Shown one piece after another: positions 7,530 to 15,209 of a stretch of DNA of 32,628 bases. The notes beneath the pieces were generated by a model that did no database searches, had not been told where the DNA came from, and saw only the letters and a list, made by a program, of their open reading frames with translations. The stretch is from an uncultured Oscillospiraceae bacterium (GTDB taxonomy: Bacteria; Bacillota; Clostridia; Oscillospirales; Oscillospiraceae): contig CAKUOS010000023.1 of the NCBI GenBank assembly GCA_934670025.1, forward strand, positions 1-32,628. Reading direction: 5' to 3'. Made by a program: the position numbers and the translations under genes. Numbering within the stretch: the stretch's first letter is position 1; each line of letters starts with the position of its first letter.

Positions 7530-8936
7530 TTATTTTCTGGCCGCAATCTCCTGCTGATACTGCATGAGCTTTTTGTTGGACAGCGGGTTGACAAAGGCCG
7601 CGACAGCCGCGATAGCGCAAATGGCCATCGGGATGAAGCACAGCGCGTTGACAAAGCTCGTTCCGGTCGCGGCGCTGACCGCTTCACCGGCAACATACCC
7701 GGAGGATGTCAGGACATACGCGATCAGGCTCGGGCAGATAAGCGAGGAGATCGCGCCGATGATCTGCGACGAACCAATGATCGAACCCATGGAGCTGACA
7801 CCGGTTTTCCATTCGGCATAGACCGCCGTATCCTGGAACATGGATGCAATGATGGAGCCGTTGGTGATGGAGCAGAACTCGAATGCCATGGAAAATACCA
7901 TGCCGAGCACCGGGTTGCTCACCATAAACAGCCGCATCCCGATGGTGAAAATAACTTGCGCGGAGAACGAATAGGCTGCGATCTTTCTGTTTTCCAGAAC
8001 CTTTGCGATCTGCGGCAGCGCAAGCGTGGCAAGAATGCCCATAATGCCGGCCAGCGAGAGATGCACCGCGTAGAGGCTCGGGTTCTGGATCACATTATTG
8101 TAATAGTAGACATAGAAGGTGGAGCGGATCGTCGCACAGAAGCTGAAACCAAACTGATTGACCGCAGTCAGGCCAAACGGAGCGTTCGTGCCGATATTCT
8201 TGAACAGGTCGATGATGCTCGGGCCCTTTTTCATCTTGGCCTTCTGCTCGGTAACCACTTCGCCGCCCTGCTCGGCCAGGAGCTTGGCTTCCGCATTGCC
8301 CATGCCCAGGAACTCGCCGACAAACATGACGACGTTCAGCACGGAAATCACAATGGCCGTGCAGGTGTAGCCCCAGACGTCGCCGCCGAAGACGGAGGCA
8401 AAGAAGCCGATAACGGAAAGATAGCACGCGGAGTAGATCAGTTTACCGGCGTTGACCCAGAAGTTGCGCTTACTGACAAAGCCGGTGCGTTCCGCGGGCG
8501 TTCTTGCAATGGTAGCGTGAAGCGCGTAATACGGCGTGTAGACCAGCGAATAGGACGCCTGCGTCAACGACCATGCAATGGTGATATAGACGGTCATAAC
8601 AGCCACGTTGGTGCTGACCGGAAGGAAACAGAGAATATAGAACGCCGAATAGATCGCCGGCGCGATCAGCAGCCACTTTCTATACTTACCGAATTTGCCC
8701 TGCTTGCCGTTATCAACGATAAATCCGACGACCGGTGCGACGAAAAAGCCCATCAGACTCTGGATCGTACCAGCGATGCCATACGTAGTTGCTGGAAGTT
8801 TCAGAATGTCCGTGATGAAGTATGCGCCAAAGTATGCACGCAGAAGCATCATCCACCAGAAGGCCGTTGCGCCCATGCCTGCCAAAGTCATATATGCCTT
8901 TGAGACAAGCGGCTTTTGCAGCGATTTGTTTTCCAT
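7530..8936 (-). CDS. GPH-family (glycoside-pentoside-hexuronide) MFS cation symporter
   Basis: This 468-residue protein has twelve predicted helices. The N-terminal AYFGAYFITDILKLP region, the helix 2-3 loop with VGFIVDNGKQGKFGKYRKWLL and the mid-loop are characteristic of GPH (MelB-like) symporters. The D-x-x-x-x-x-K-G-K-[FY]-R-x-W pattern is the family signature. Members co-transport sugars, glycosides or other small molecules with Na+ or H+. AAAAGGAG lies eight bases before the ATG. Its place between methyltransferase genes and other membrane genes suggests uptake of the methyl-donor compound, possibly a methoxylated or glycosylated molecule. This is inference from context. Confidence 0.88.
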   Translation of the reverse strand: MENKSLQKPLVSKAYMTLAGMGATAFWWMMLLRAYFGAYFITDILKLPATTYGIAGTIQSLMGFFVAPVVGFIVDNGKQGKFGKYRKWLLIAPAIYSAFYILCFLPVSTNVAVMTVYITIAWSLTQASYSLVYTPYYALHATIARTPAERTGFVSKRNFWVNAGKLIYSACYLSVIGFFASVFGGDVWGYTCTAIVISVLNVVMFVGEFLGMGNAEAKLLAEQGGEVVTEQKAKMKKGPSIIDLFKNIGTNAPFGLTAVNQFGFSFCATIRSTFYVYYYNNVIQNPSLYAVHLSLAGIMGILATLALPQIAKVLENRKIAAYSFSAQVIFTIGMRLFMVSNPVLGMVFSMAFEFCSITNGSIIASMFQDTAVYAEWKTGVSSMGSIIGSSQIIGAISSLICPSLIAYVLTSSGYVAGEAVSAATGTSFVNALCFIPMAICAIAAVAAFVNPLSNKKLMQYQQEIAARK

Positions 8937-8981
8937 GTTTTCTTCTCCTTTTTCTGTATATTTTCTGCCTGCGCAGAGAGT

Positions 8982-9251
8982 TTACTGTTGTTTCTGAATG
9001 TCTTCCGTCTGTGTTTGCTGCTGCAAACGGATCCTGTTCGCCTCGTTGGCAAACAGCTGCATTCCCAGAACAGAGCCAAAGCCCGGCAGCATCAGCAGCA
9101 GAAACGGCAGCTCGATCTGTACGATCTTGTGCAGCGCGGTCATAATGATGACGATCAGAATACTCGCTGCGCAGATGATCAGTCCACACCGCCCTGTTTT
9201 CGACCGCACCGCAAGCGCAAACGACGACGGGGTCTGCTGTTCCTTCTGCAT
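8982..9251 (-). CDS. Small two-helix membrane protein of unknown function
   Basis: This 89-residue protein was not matched to a known family. Two adjacent hydrophobic segments (about residues 22-41 and 45-65) are flanked by polar ends, and the C-terminus is glutamine-rich. The start at 9251 was chosen because AAGGAG lies seven bases before it. An upstream in-frame ATG at 9281 would overlap the preceding gene and has no good ribosome site. The gene lies 19 bases after the first UroD-like gene and 45 bases before the GPH transporter, in one transcript. An accessory subunit of the adjacent transporter is conceivable but unsupported. Confidence 0.7.
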   Translation of the reverse strand: MQKEQQTPSSFALAVRSKTGRCGLIICAASILIVIIMTALHKIVQIELPFLLLMLPGFGSVLGMQLFANEANRIRLQQQTQTEDIQKQQ

Positions 9252-9270
9252 ACGGAAGCTCCTTTCCTCC

Positions 9271-10461
9271 TCAGCCTTCATACGTTTGAATAAATTCGGA
9301 AACCGCCCGCAGATTTTCTGCCTTTGTATCCGTCGGGAAGCTGCCCATCGTATTCAGGCTCAGCACAAGTCCGCCGTCTGCGCCAAGCTCATCGATGAGC
9401 CGCTTCGTTTGTCTGACGCATTCTTCGGCACTGGCCGTACCCATCATAAGCGTGGTCAGCCCGCCGCAGAGCGCAACGTTCGGCAGCCGCTCGCGGACAT
9501 CCCAGAGGCTGTTTGCCTCGACCATAAAGATCAGCGAGCCCTTGGGATAATCCTGAAAATATTCATAGAAGCGGTCCAGCGCGCCGTGGAAATAAACGCG
9601 AACCGTTTTTCCCTTGGCGATCAGCAAATCGATCAGCTTTTTGAGCTTCGGCCAGAGGAAAAATTCAAACTGCCTGTTCGACATGATGGTATGTGCCAGA
9701 GACAGCAGCATAAAGTCAAAGCAGACCGCTTCATTCGGTCCCTCCGGTGCTTTTTCGATCAGATCGAAGCACGGATCCAGCGTCATGCGGTCCAGTGCAT
9801 CCGCGGCCGCCTTGACCAGCTCCGGGTCCTTTCGCATATCATAGGCAAACCCCTTGATCCCGCGCATAAATCCAAACAGCGCCTCTACGCCGGGGCTCGC
9901 AAAGCCGAGCGCGCCATCGCTCGCCGCAGGAACGCCAAACTCCGTTGTCATGCGGCGGTTGATGCGGCCGACATAGGAGAAATACTCCCGCTGCTCGTGC
10001 AGCGCCTGATTGAACGGCTCAACGCCCACACCGGGACGAAACAGCGGGAATTTATGCGGCATCATGATCTCCCACTGCGCGCGGACCGGATCATCCGCAA
10101 GACGGCGCAGATCTTCATGGGCAAACGGTGCGGAGTCCTGCACGGAAATAATGCCTGCCTCGTCGTTGATCTTGTACCGCTGCGAGCCAAGCGCCTCGGA
10201 AATCTTGCAGGGGTTGCGCGTTCCAAGGCACTGGATGACGTCGAAGTTATACTTCTGCTGGTGCTGCACGATGGCGTCTTCCATCACGTCCCAGTTATGC
10301 AGCGCCTCGCTCAGCTTGTACCCGGCGTCTGTGACAGGCCACGTAATATAAAAGGACATATGCGGCGTGCGGTCCGGTTTGTGAAACGCAACGGCGTCTC
10401 TGCACAGCCCCACGCGGTACGCCCGGAGCTCGTCCATCGTCATGTTTCTTGTATCTTTCAT
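9271..10461 (-). CDS. UroD/MtaA-like corrinoid methyltransferase (copy 1)
   Basis: This 396-residue protein belongs to the uroporphyrinogen decarboxylase/MtaA-like superfamily (TIM barrel). In corrinoid systems such enzymes transfer methyl groups between a substrate, the corrinoid protein and a carrier. The N-terminal H-K-P-D-R-T-P region, the LLSLAHTIMSNRQFE segment (about 252-266) and the C-terminal GGLVLS motif (363-368) support this. The H-x-C zinc motif of MtaA/MtbA is not intact: His292 is followed by Gly-Ala. Asp304 and Cys332 are separated by 27 residues, which may form an alternative metal site. It is clearly paralogous to the protein at 10837-11991. A ribosome site (AAGGAA) lies five bases before the start. 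It most probably acts as a substrate-specific methyltransferase, for example of O-demethylase type; the substrate is unknown. Confidence 0.82.
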   Translation of the reverse strand: MKDTRNMTMDELRAYRVGLCRDAVAFHKPDRTPHMSFYITWPVTDAGYKLSEALHNWDVMEDAIVQHQQKYNFDVIQCLGTRNPCKISEALGSQRYKINDEAGIISVQDSAPFAHEDLRRLADDPVRAQWEIMMPHKFPLFRPGVGVEPFNQALHEQREYFSYVGRINRRMTTEFGVPAASDGALGFASPGVEALFGFMRGIKGFAYDMRKDPELVKAAADALDRMTLDPCFDLIEKAPEGPNEAVCFDFMLLSLAHTIMSNRQFEFFLWPKLKKLIDLLIAKGKTVRVYFHGALDRFYEYFQDYPKGSLIFMVEANSLWDVRERLPNVALCGGLTTLMMGTASAEECVRQTKRLIDELGADGGLVLSLNTMGSFPTDTKAENLRAVSEFIQTYEG

Positions 10462-10495
10462 ATTGTTTCCTTCTTTTCCTCCATCCCGGCTGCGC

Positions 10496-10663
10496 TCAGT
10501 CTTTTAACGAGGCCAGCAGGCCGACCAGCATCCGCTTTCTCGTTTCAAGATCCTCCGTCGGCGCATCGATATCCCGCGCAAGCAGCTCGAAGCCCTCCGG
10601 ATACGTGGTATAATCCTTTTCACAGCGCTGCTGCTCTGCGCAGGCCGGCGTTTTTTCACACAT
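10496..10663 (-). CDS. Tiny cysteine-containing protein, paralogue of the 10678-10824 product
   Basis: This 55-residue soluble protein matches no family I recognise. Residues 16-26 (K-D-Y-T-T-Y-P-E-G-F-E) share the pattern D-x-T-[ST]-Y-P-[DE]-G-F with the protein encoded immediately upstream (10678-10824), and a short helix follows in both. It also has cysteines at positions 2, 8 and 14, which could bind metal. The start at 10663 is fixed by GGGAGG seven bases upstream, overlapping the previous stop; the longer frame starting at 10711 would run through the preceding gene. It is encoded between the two UroD-like methyltransferases in the same transcript, so a role as a partner or small subunit of those enzymes is a reasonable guess. 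Confidence 0.75.
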   Translation of the reverse strand: MCEKTPACAEQQRCEKDYTTYPEGFELLARDIDAPTEDLETRKRMLVGLLASLKD

Positions 10664-10677
10664 TGACGTTCCTCCCG

Positions 10678-10824
10678 TTACCATCTGACGATAAAATCGA
10701 TCAGACTCCATACATAGGCTTCCTTTTCTTCCTCTGTTGCAAAGGATTTCTCCGGAAATTGAAGCTCCCCGCAGAGGTTTTTGAATCCGTCCGGATACGA
10801 TGTGATATCCCGTTTGTTTTCCAT
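10678..10824 (-). CDS. Tiny protein with D-x-T-S-Y-P-D-G-F motif
   Basis: This 48-residue protein is encoded 12 bases after the second UroD-like gene. A near-perfect ribosome site (AAGGAGGT, 10832-10839) overlaps the upstream stop, six to seven bases before the ATG, which strongly supports translation. Residues 5-14 (R-D-I-T-S-Y-P-D-G-F) carry the motif shared with the next gene product. The rest is a charged segment (E-E-E-K-E) followed by a hydrophobic C-terminal helix ending WSLIDFIVRW. It has no signal peptide and only one cysteine. No known family is recognised. The tandem arrangement with its paralogue suggests the pair matches the pair of methyltransferases. Confidence 0.78.
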   Translation of the reverse strand: MENKRDITSYPDGFKNLCGELQFPEKSFATEEEKEAYVWSLIDFIVRW

Positions 10825-10836
10825 CTCTCTACCTCC

Positions 10837-11991
10837 TTATGTACGGTACTCCTGAACAAACCGGGAAACTGCCAGCAGATTCTCCGTCTTGCAGTCCTTC
10901 GGATACGCGCCCATCTTGTCCTGCGTCAGGATCAGGCCATGACCACCAAGCTCCTCGCAGATCTTCCGGGCCTGCGCGACGCAGTCCTCCGGTGTGCCGT
11001 GCCCCAGCATATTCAGGGACACGCCCGCGCTCAGGCACATATCCGGGAGCATTTTCCGGACCTCAAAAACGTCGTCAAGTTCTGGCTGAAGGTCCAGCAG
11101 TCCCTTCGGCTGATCCTGCAAATGCTCCAAAAAGTACATACCCTTGCCCTGCAGCTGAATGTGGACAGTCTTATTCCTGTCGGTAAATGCCTTCAGCCCG
11201 CGCTCGATATACGGCCAGTAGTATTTTTCAAACTGCTTCCGGTTCAAAAGCGTGTGCGCCAGCAGCATGATATGCCCGTCAAACGCATAATCGAGATTTG
11301 GTCCGTCTGGCAAAGCATCAATAGCCCGGTATGCCGGCTCACAGGCGTAACTGCAGATCGCGTCCGCAAAGGACTGGAACAGCGCCGCGTCGCGCCGCAT
11401 CAGAATGGACGTCTCCTTGATGCCGAGATAATAGTCGATCATGTGCTCAAGCGGTGTGATCGGCGCCATAGCCTGCGCCATAGGCGGCAGACCAAACTCG
11501 TCGGCAAGCCTGCCGATCTTTGCCGCGGCGGCGAAATAAGCGTCGCGTGCGGTAAAAACCGCCTGCATCCGCTCCGCCGGCAGCTCGTCGTTGAATGCCT
11601 CGTACTTTCTGGGTATCCATTTTTCATAAATGAATTTTTTGGGGCTGTCGATGTATTCCCGGATCTCACCGTACTCCCGGATCATCGGCTGATCCACACA
11701 GGAGATGGCGTCCGCCTCTGCATCATAGTGATACCAGTTCGTGCCCAGCGTTCTGGAGATCCCATAGTTGCATTGCGGGCCGCAGGCCATCCCGTCCCAG
11801 TGGTATTTTTCATAGTGCTCCCGCACACTTTGTTCCTGCTTGTCATAGTCCTCCGCGGCCTCGATCAGACGGAAGCCTGCGTCAAAGAACATCCACGTAG
11901 TAAAGTAGGAACGATGTGGGATGCGGTCGGTTTTCTGATTTGCCGTTGCGGCGCGGAACAGCCCGATGCGTTCCTGTCGAAGTTTTTTCAT
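10837..11991 (-). CDS. UroD/MtaA-like corrinoid methyltransferase (copy 2)
   Basis: This 384-residue paralogue of the protein at 9271-10461 shares the N-terminal D-R-I-P-H region, the MLLAHTLLNRKQFE segment, PKG and the C-terminal GLIL...MGAYPKD part. Like copy 1 it should be a TIM-barrel methyltransferase working with the corrinoid protein. At the position of the copy 1 histidine (His292) it has Gln in IQLQGKG, and at the copy 1 Cys332 position it has Ser, so the usual zinc ligands are missing. This suggests a different substrate, a different metal site or a structural role in a hetero-oligomer. The ATG at 11991 is preferred (AGGA nine bases upstream); a TTG at 12000 would add three residues. 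It is second in the leftward unit. Confidence 0.8.
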   Translation of the reverse strand: MKKLRQERIGLFRAATANQKTDRIPHRSYFTTWMFFDAGFRLIEAAEDYDKQEQSVREHYEKYHWDGMACGPQCNYGISRTLGTNWYHYDAEADAISCVDQPMIREYGEIREYIDSPKKFIYEKWIPRKYEAFNDELPAERMQAVFTARDAYFAAAAKIGRLADEFGLPPMAQAMAPITPLEHMIDYYLGIKETSILMRRDAALFQSFADAICSYACEPAYRAIDALPDGPNLDYAFDGHIMLLAHTLLNRKQFEKYYWPYIERGLKAFTDRNKTVHIQLQGKGMYFLEHLQDQPKGLLDLQPELDDVFEVRKMLPDMCLSAGVSLNMLGHGTPEDCVAQARKICEELGGHGLILTQDKMGAYPKDCKTENLLAVSRFVQEYRT

Positions 11992-12072
11992 ATCTTCCAA
12001 TCCTAATATTTCCCCTTTCTTCTGTAACGCGGCAGCTGTGCGAACCCGGCTCCGGAATCCGTGTTCGCCGGT

Positions 12073-12891
12073 CTACTCTGTTTTTTCTTCCTCACTGGCA
12101 TCCGTCCGGCAAGCTGTGTGCGCACGCGCTGCTTTGGATCCATTTTGTCGGAGCAGCGTCTCGCAGGCGCTGATCGTGCTGCGGATCTGCGGACAGCACG
12201 GATCCAAAATCGCGCCGTCCATCCCTGCGGCAAGCGCATAGGCCAGACAGCTGGCATTGATATACTTCCGCGCTGGCATATTGAAGCTGATATTGGAAAC
12301 GGCGCCGATCACCTTCACCTCCGGTGCGAACGCATGGATCGCACGAATGCAGCTGCAAAGGCTCTGCAATGCGTTCGGCGCAGTCGCCAGCGGCATGATG
12401 CATGGGTCAAGATACAAGCTGGACAGCTGCACGCCATAATGATCCGCCTTGTCGATCAATCGCCTGGCGATGTCGATCTTCTGCTCATCCCGGGCCGGGA
12501 TACCGCCGCCGTCGCAGCACAGTCCGACGATTCCCCACTGCGTCCCGGCCAGACGGGGGAACAGCGCTTCGCATTTTTTCCCATCCTCGCTGACCGCGTT
12601 TACGATCCCGGGGCGACGGATCACACCGGATTCCAACAGACGGGTCAGCGTTTTTATATTCGGACTGTCAAGGCAAACAGGCAGCTCTGTGCTCGACTGG
12701 ATCAATTCCAGCAGCCACAGCATGACGTCGTATTCCGTTTGCGAGGACGCAGACGGCGCACAGTCGAGATAATCCGCGCCGCATTGTGCCTGCGCACTGA
12801 CATACCTGAGAATCACGTCAGCATCGCGTTCAACGATGGCTTTTCGGACCTCCGGGATCACGCCGTTTATTTTTTCACCAATTATAATCAT
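12073..12891 (-). CDS. Pterin-dependent corrinoid:tetrahydrofolate methyltransferase (MT-II, MtgA/AcsE-like)
   Basis: This 272-residue protein has a pterin-binding (DHPS-like) TIM-barrel domain. It opens with the family-typical GEKINGVIPEVRKAI (residues 5-19), and carries a D-C-A-P-S segment near residue 43 and the late motif AVSNISFNMPAR, which matches the G-x-S-N-x-S-F segment of methyl-THF:corrinoid methyltransferases such as AcsE and MtgA. Its role is to transfer the methyl group from the corrinoid protein to tetrahydrofolate, feeding the acetyl-CoA pathway, or the reverse. It is the first gene of the leftward unit, downstream of a good promoter. The C-terminal tail after the core is charged and probably disordered. 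Confidence 0.9.
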   Translation of the reverse strand: MIIIGEKINGVIPEVRKAIVERDADVILRYVSAQAQCGADYLDCAPSASSQTEYDVMLWLLELIQSSTELPVCLDSPNIKTLTRLLESGVIRRPGIVNAVSEDGKKCEALFPRLAGTQWGIVGLCCDGGGIPARDEQKIDIARRLIDKADHYGVQLSSLYLDPCIMPLATAPNALQSLCSCIRAIHAFAPEVKVIGAVSNISFNMPARKYINASCLAYALAAGMDGAILDPCCPQIRSTISACETLLRQNGSKAARAHTACRTDASEEEKTE

Positions 12892-12929
12892 GCTTCAGCG
12901 CCCCTTCGGCCTTATGTGATGCATCATCC

Positions 12930-12945
12930 TGTATATACAAGTATA
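12930..12945. promoter_or_regulatory. Overlapping palindromes at the promoter start site, likely operator
   Basis: TGTATATACA (12930-12939) is a perfect 10-base palindrome covering the predicted transcription start. TATAC-AA-GTATA (12934-12945) is a second, overlapping one covering the -10 box. GntR-type regulators commonly bind such T/A-core palindromes at this position. Assignment to the regulator at 4551-5279 is inference. Confidence 0.45.
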
Positions 12946-12968
12946 GAACAAGTGTGAATTGAAAACAA
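12940..12968 (-). promoter_or_regulatory. Promoter of the nine-gene methyltransferase/transporter unit
   Basis: Read leftwards, TTGTTT (12968-12963), 17 bases, TATACT (12945-12940). The start of transcription would be near 12933, leaving a leader of about 40 bases. Confidence 0.68.
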
Positions 12969-13044
12969 GAGGAAAGAAGCAACAAAAAGGCAGCTATCTT
13001 TTTGTAGATGTTCCATATATCAAGAATTGCATTACCAAATCAGC

Positions 13045-13100
13045 AAAAAAACACAGCGCAGAGCCGGCGTACCTGCCGGTACGCGGGGCTCTGCGCTGTG
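13045..13100 (-). terminator. Strong intrinsic terminator of the tadA-degV-rsmG operon
   Basis: Perfect 14-base arms at 13052-13065 and 13087-13100, with an inner six-base stem (CGTACC/GGTACG) and a TGCC loop, are followed on the leftward transcript by seven T residues (13051-13045). It lies 20 bases after the rsmG stop and insulates the methyltransferase unit. Confidence 0.92.
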
Positions 13101-13120
13101 CGCTTCTTATTTCGTCCCGA

Positions 13121-13798
13121 TCACAACGGGCTCTTTTTGATTTTTGCGAATGCGCGCGGGTACTGCGGCGGCGTAGGCCGGACCTTTTGGGTGACGACGA
13201 CGCGGTGTACCGCATCCGCAACGGGATACTCGTACACGCGGACGATCCTGCCGCCGAGCTGCGCGATGCCGCGCCGGGCTTCGTCCATTTCCTCGTCGGC
13301 CATCGCGCCCTTCATGGCGAGGAAATATCCGCCCGTCTTCACATACGGCAGACACAGCTCCGCCAGAATGTTGAGCCGCGCGACGGCGCGCGAGACGGCG
13401 ATGTCATACTGCTCGCGGCAGTCTCTGACGTATTCCTCGGCCCGGGCCGTGACGACGTTCGCCTCCACGCCGATGACGGGCAGCGTCTCGCGCAGCCACG
13501 TCATGCGCTTGCCGAGCGAATCGAGGAGCGTCAGGTCGATCGACGGCTCGGCGATCTTTAACGGCACGCCCGGGAAGCCCGCGCCGCAGCCGACGTCGAT
13601 GACGCGCCTGTTTTTTAAATCGGCGGCGCCGAGCAGCGCGATGCAGTCGAGAAAGTGCAGCTCGGCCACGGCCTGCGGCTCGGTGATGGCGGTCAGGTTC
13701 ATGACCCTGTTTTTTTCGATCAGCGCCTGTCCGAACGCGCAGAACGTGTCGATCTGCGCGGGCGACAGGGCAGTTTTTGTTTCTAAGATCGTTCTCAT
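13121..13798 (-). CDS. rsmG: 16S rRNA (guanine-N7) methyltransferase RsmG (GidB)
   Basis: This 225-residue protein has the GidB fold. It has the N-terminal helices with NLTAITEP (about 34-41), the SAM-binding loop VIDVGCGAGFPGVPL (66-80), a second motif LLDSLGKRMTWL and the later AVARLNILAELCLPYVKTGGYFLAMKG region. It methylates the N7 of a guanine in the 530 loop of 16S rRNA, and its loss gives low-level streptomycin resistance in other bacteria. The start codon overlaps the degV stop (ATGA). In most Firmicutes rsmG follows mnmG near the origin; here it is on the opposite strand from mnmG with a repeat block between. Confidence 0.95.
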   Translation of the reverse strand: MRTILETKTALSPAQIDTFCAFGQALIEKNRVMNLTAITEPQAVAELHFLDCIALLGAADLKNRRVIDVGCGAGFPGVPLKIAEPSIDLTLLDSLGKRMTWLRETLPVIGVEANVVTARAEEYVRDCREQYDIAVSRAVARLNILAELCLPYVKTGGYFLAMKGAMADEEMDEARRGIAQLGGRIVRVYEYPVADAVHRVVVTQKVRPTPPQYPRAFAKIKKSPL

Positions 13799-14643
13799 GA
13801 TTTTTTGTGGATAAACAGCACGCCGATGGTGCCCGGGCCGCAATGGCAGCTGACGGTGCAGCCGGCGCGCGTGACGCAAACTTCCTCAAACGGCTGCAAT
13901 TCTTTCACAGTTTCCACAGCTTTTTGCACCAGCGCTTCGTCCATGCCCGAGTGCGTGATGAACACGCGCCGCAGTTCGAGATCCCCGCGCCCGGCAAGCT
14001 GATCGCGGATGTATTCCGTCATGCATTTTTCAAAGCTGCCGCGGTATTTTTTCTTCACGCCCATTTTGCCGTCCTCGACGGCGATGCACGGCCGCAGCCG
14101 CAGCAGATTCGCGCCCAGCAGCGTCACCGCCGAGCAGCGGCCGCCCATCTTCATGTAATCCAGCCGGTCGAGGATAAAGCTGGCCTCGACGCGGGCGGTC
14201 GTCTCCTCCAGCGCGGCGACGATGTCGCGCGGGTCCATGCCCGCGCGCGCCAAACGCTCCGCTTCGAGCACGATGAGGCCGTGGCCGGTCGAGAGATTGC
14301 GCGAATCGATGACATACACGTTGTCAAATTCCGCCGCGGCGAGCTTTGCGTTCTGATAGCAGCAGGAAAAATCGAGCGAGATGCAGATGTGGATGACAAA
14401 ATCATTTTCGGCCGACAGCTCCGTGAACGCGCGGACATAGTCCGCCATGTTGACGGCGGCCGTCTTCGGCAGCTCGCCGCTCTGCGCCACGTGCGCGTAG
14501 ATATCGTCCGGGGTCACGTCCACGCCGTCGCGCAGCGTTCGGTCGCCCATGCTCACATACAGCGGCAGCAGACGGATCCTGTACCGCGTCAGCTGCTCGG
14601 GGCTGAGATCACACGTAGAATCAGCTGTGATCCGGTATTTCAT
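13795..14643 (-). CDS. DegV family fatty-acid-binding protein
   Basis: This protein of about 282 residues opens with the DegV motif T-A-D-S-T-C-D-L (residues 5-12) and continues with GDRTLRDGVDVTPDDIY and a GLIVLEAERLARAG region. DegV proteins bind a long-chain fatty acid between two domains and in some species (FakB) present it to a fatty acid kinase. The ATG at 14643 was chosen over the in-frame GTG at 14655, which directly abuts the GGAAG site. It is coupled to rsmG by a 4-base overlap and lies 21 bases after tadA, so the three genes form one operon. No kinase partner is in the window. Confidence 0.92.
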   Translation of the reverse strand: MKYRITADSTCDLSPEQLTRYRIRLLPLYVSMGDRTLRDGVDVTPDDIYAHVAQSGELPKTAAVNMADYVRAFTELSAENDFVIHICISLDFSCCYQNAKLAAAEFDNVYVIDSRNLSTGHGLIVLEAERLARAGMDPRDIVAALEETTARVEASFILDRLDYMKMGGRCSAVTLLGANLLRLRPCIAVEDGKMGVKKKYRGSFEKCMTEYIRDQLAGRGDLELRRVFITHSGMDEALVQKAVETVKELQPFEEVCVTRAGCTVSCHCGPGTIGVLFIHKKS

Positions 14644-14664
14644 TTCGTATAACACTTCCTTTTT

Positions 14665-15147
14665 TCATCCGTTTGGCCCTGCGTCCTTTTCGGACGCGCG
14701 TCTTTGCCGCAGCGCACGGAAAAACGCCCGCAGCGCACCGGCGCAGTCCTCTTCCAGCACGCCGCACAAAACCTCCGGCTGAAAGCATCCCGGCAGATGC
14801 AGCAGATCGACGAGCGACCCGGCCGCACCGGATTTGGGATCCTTCGCGCCATAGACCACGCGCGGCAGATGCGCGTTGAGGATCGCGCCCGCACACATCG
14901 GGCACGGCTCGAGCGTCACGTAGAGCGTACACTGCCACAGCCGCCAGCCGCCCAGCGTCCCGCAGGCGTCGGCAATGGCTTCAAGCTCCGCGTGTGCAAG
15001 GGCCGTCTTTCCCTTTTCGCGGCGGTTTCGGCCGCGGCCGACAACGGTATCGCCCAGTGTAATCACACACCCCACCGGGACCTCGCCGTCGGCTGCCGCC
15101 TCGGCGGCAAGCGCAAGCGCCTGCCGCATGAATGCTTCGTCCGACAC
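14665..15147 (-). CDS. tadA: tRNA-specific adenosine-34 deaminase TadA
   Basis: This 160-residue protein has the deaminase zinc site: H52-A-E54 and P81-C82-P-M-C85, with the surrounding VTLEPCPMCAGAI sequence typical of TadA. It converts adenosine to inosine at the wobble position of tRNA-Arg(ACG), allowing reading of several arginine codons. The start is the GTG at 15147, because GGGAGGT lies exactly seven bases before it. The GTG at 15156 would overlap that site. It is the first gene of the tadA-degV-rsmG operon, with a strong promoter at 15181-15209. Confidence 0.95.
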   Translation of the reverse strand: MSDEAFMRQALALAAEAAADGEVPVGCVITLGDTVVGRGRNRREKGKTALAHAELEAIADACGTLGGWRLWQCTLYVTLEPCPMCAGAILNAHLPRVVYGAKDPKSGAAGSLVDLLHLPGCFQPEVLCGVLEEDCAGALRAFFRALRQRRASEKDAGPNG

Positions 15148-15180
15148 GGCACACACCTCCCATGTTCGGATCGTTGTTCT

Positions 15181-15209
15181 ATCATACCCGAAAAGGCAGG
15201 AAACGTCAA
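15181..15209 (-). promoter_or_regulatory. Promoter of tadA-degV-rsmG
   Basis: Read leftwards, TTGACG (15209-15204), 17 bases, TATGAT (15186-15181). It lies about 35 bases before the tadA start and abuts the edge of the repeat unit that begins at 15210. Confidence 0.82.

Noticed and set aside
8998..12006. A 1002-codon open frame on the + strand across the methyltransferase genes.
   Set aside because: It is the antisense of two well-supported UroD-like genes and their small neighbours. Its product is arginine-, histidine- and glutamine-rich with no domain, and GC-rich codon usage of the real genes keeps this frame open. No ribosome site supports it.
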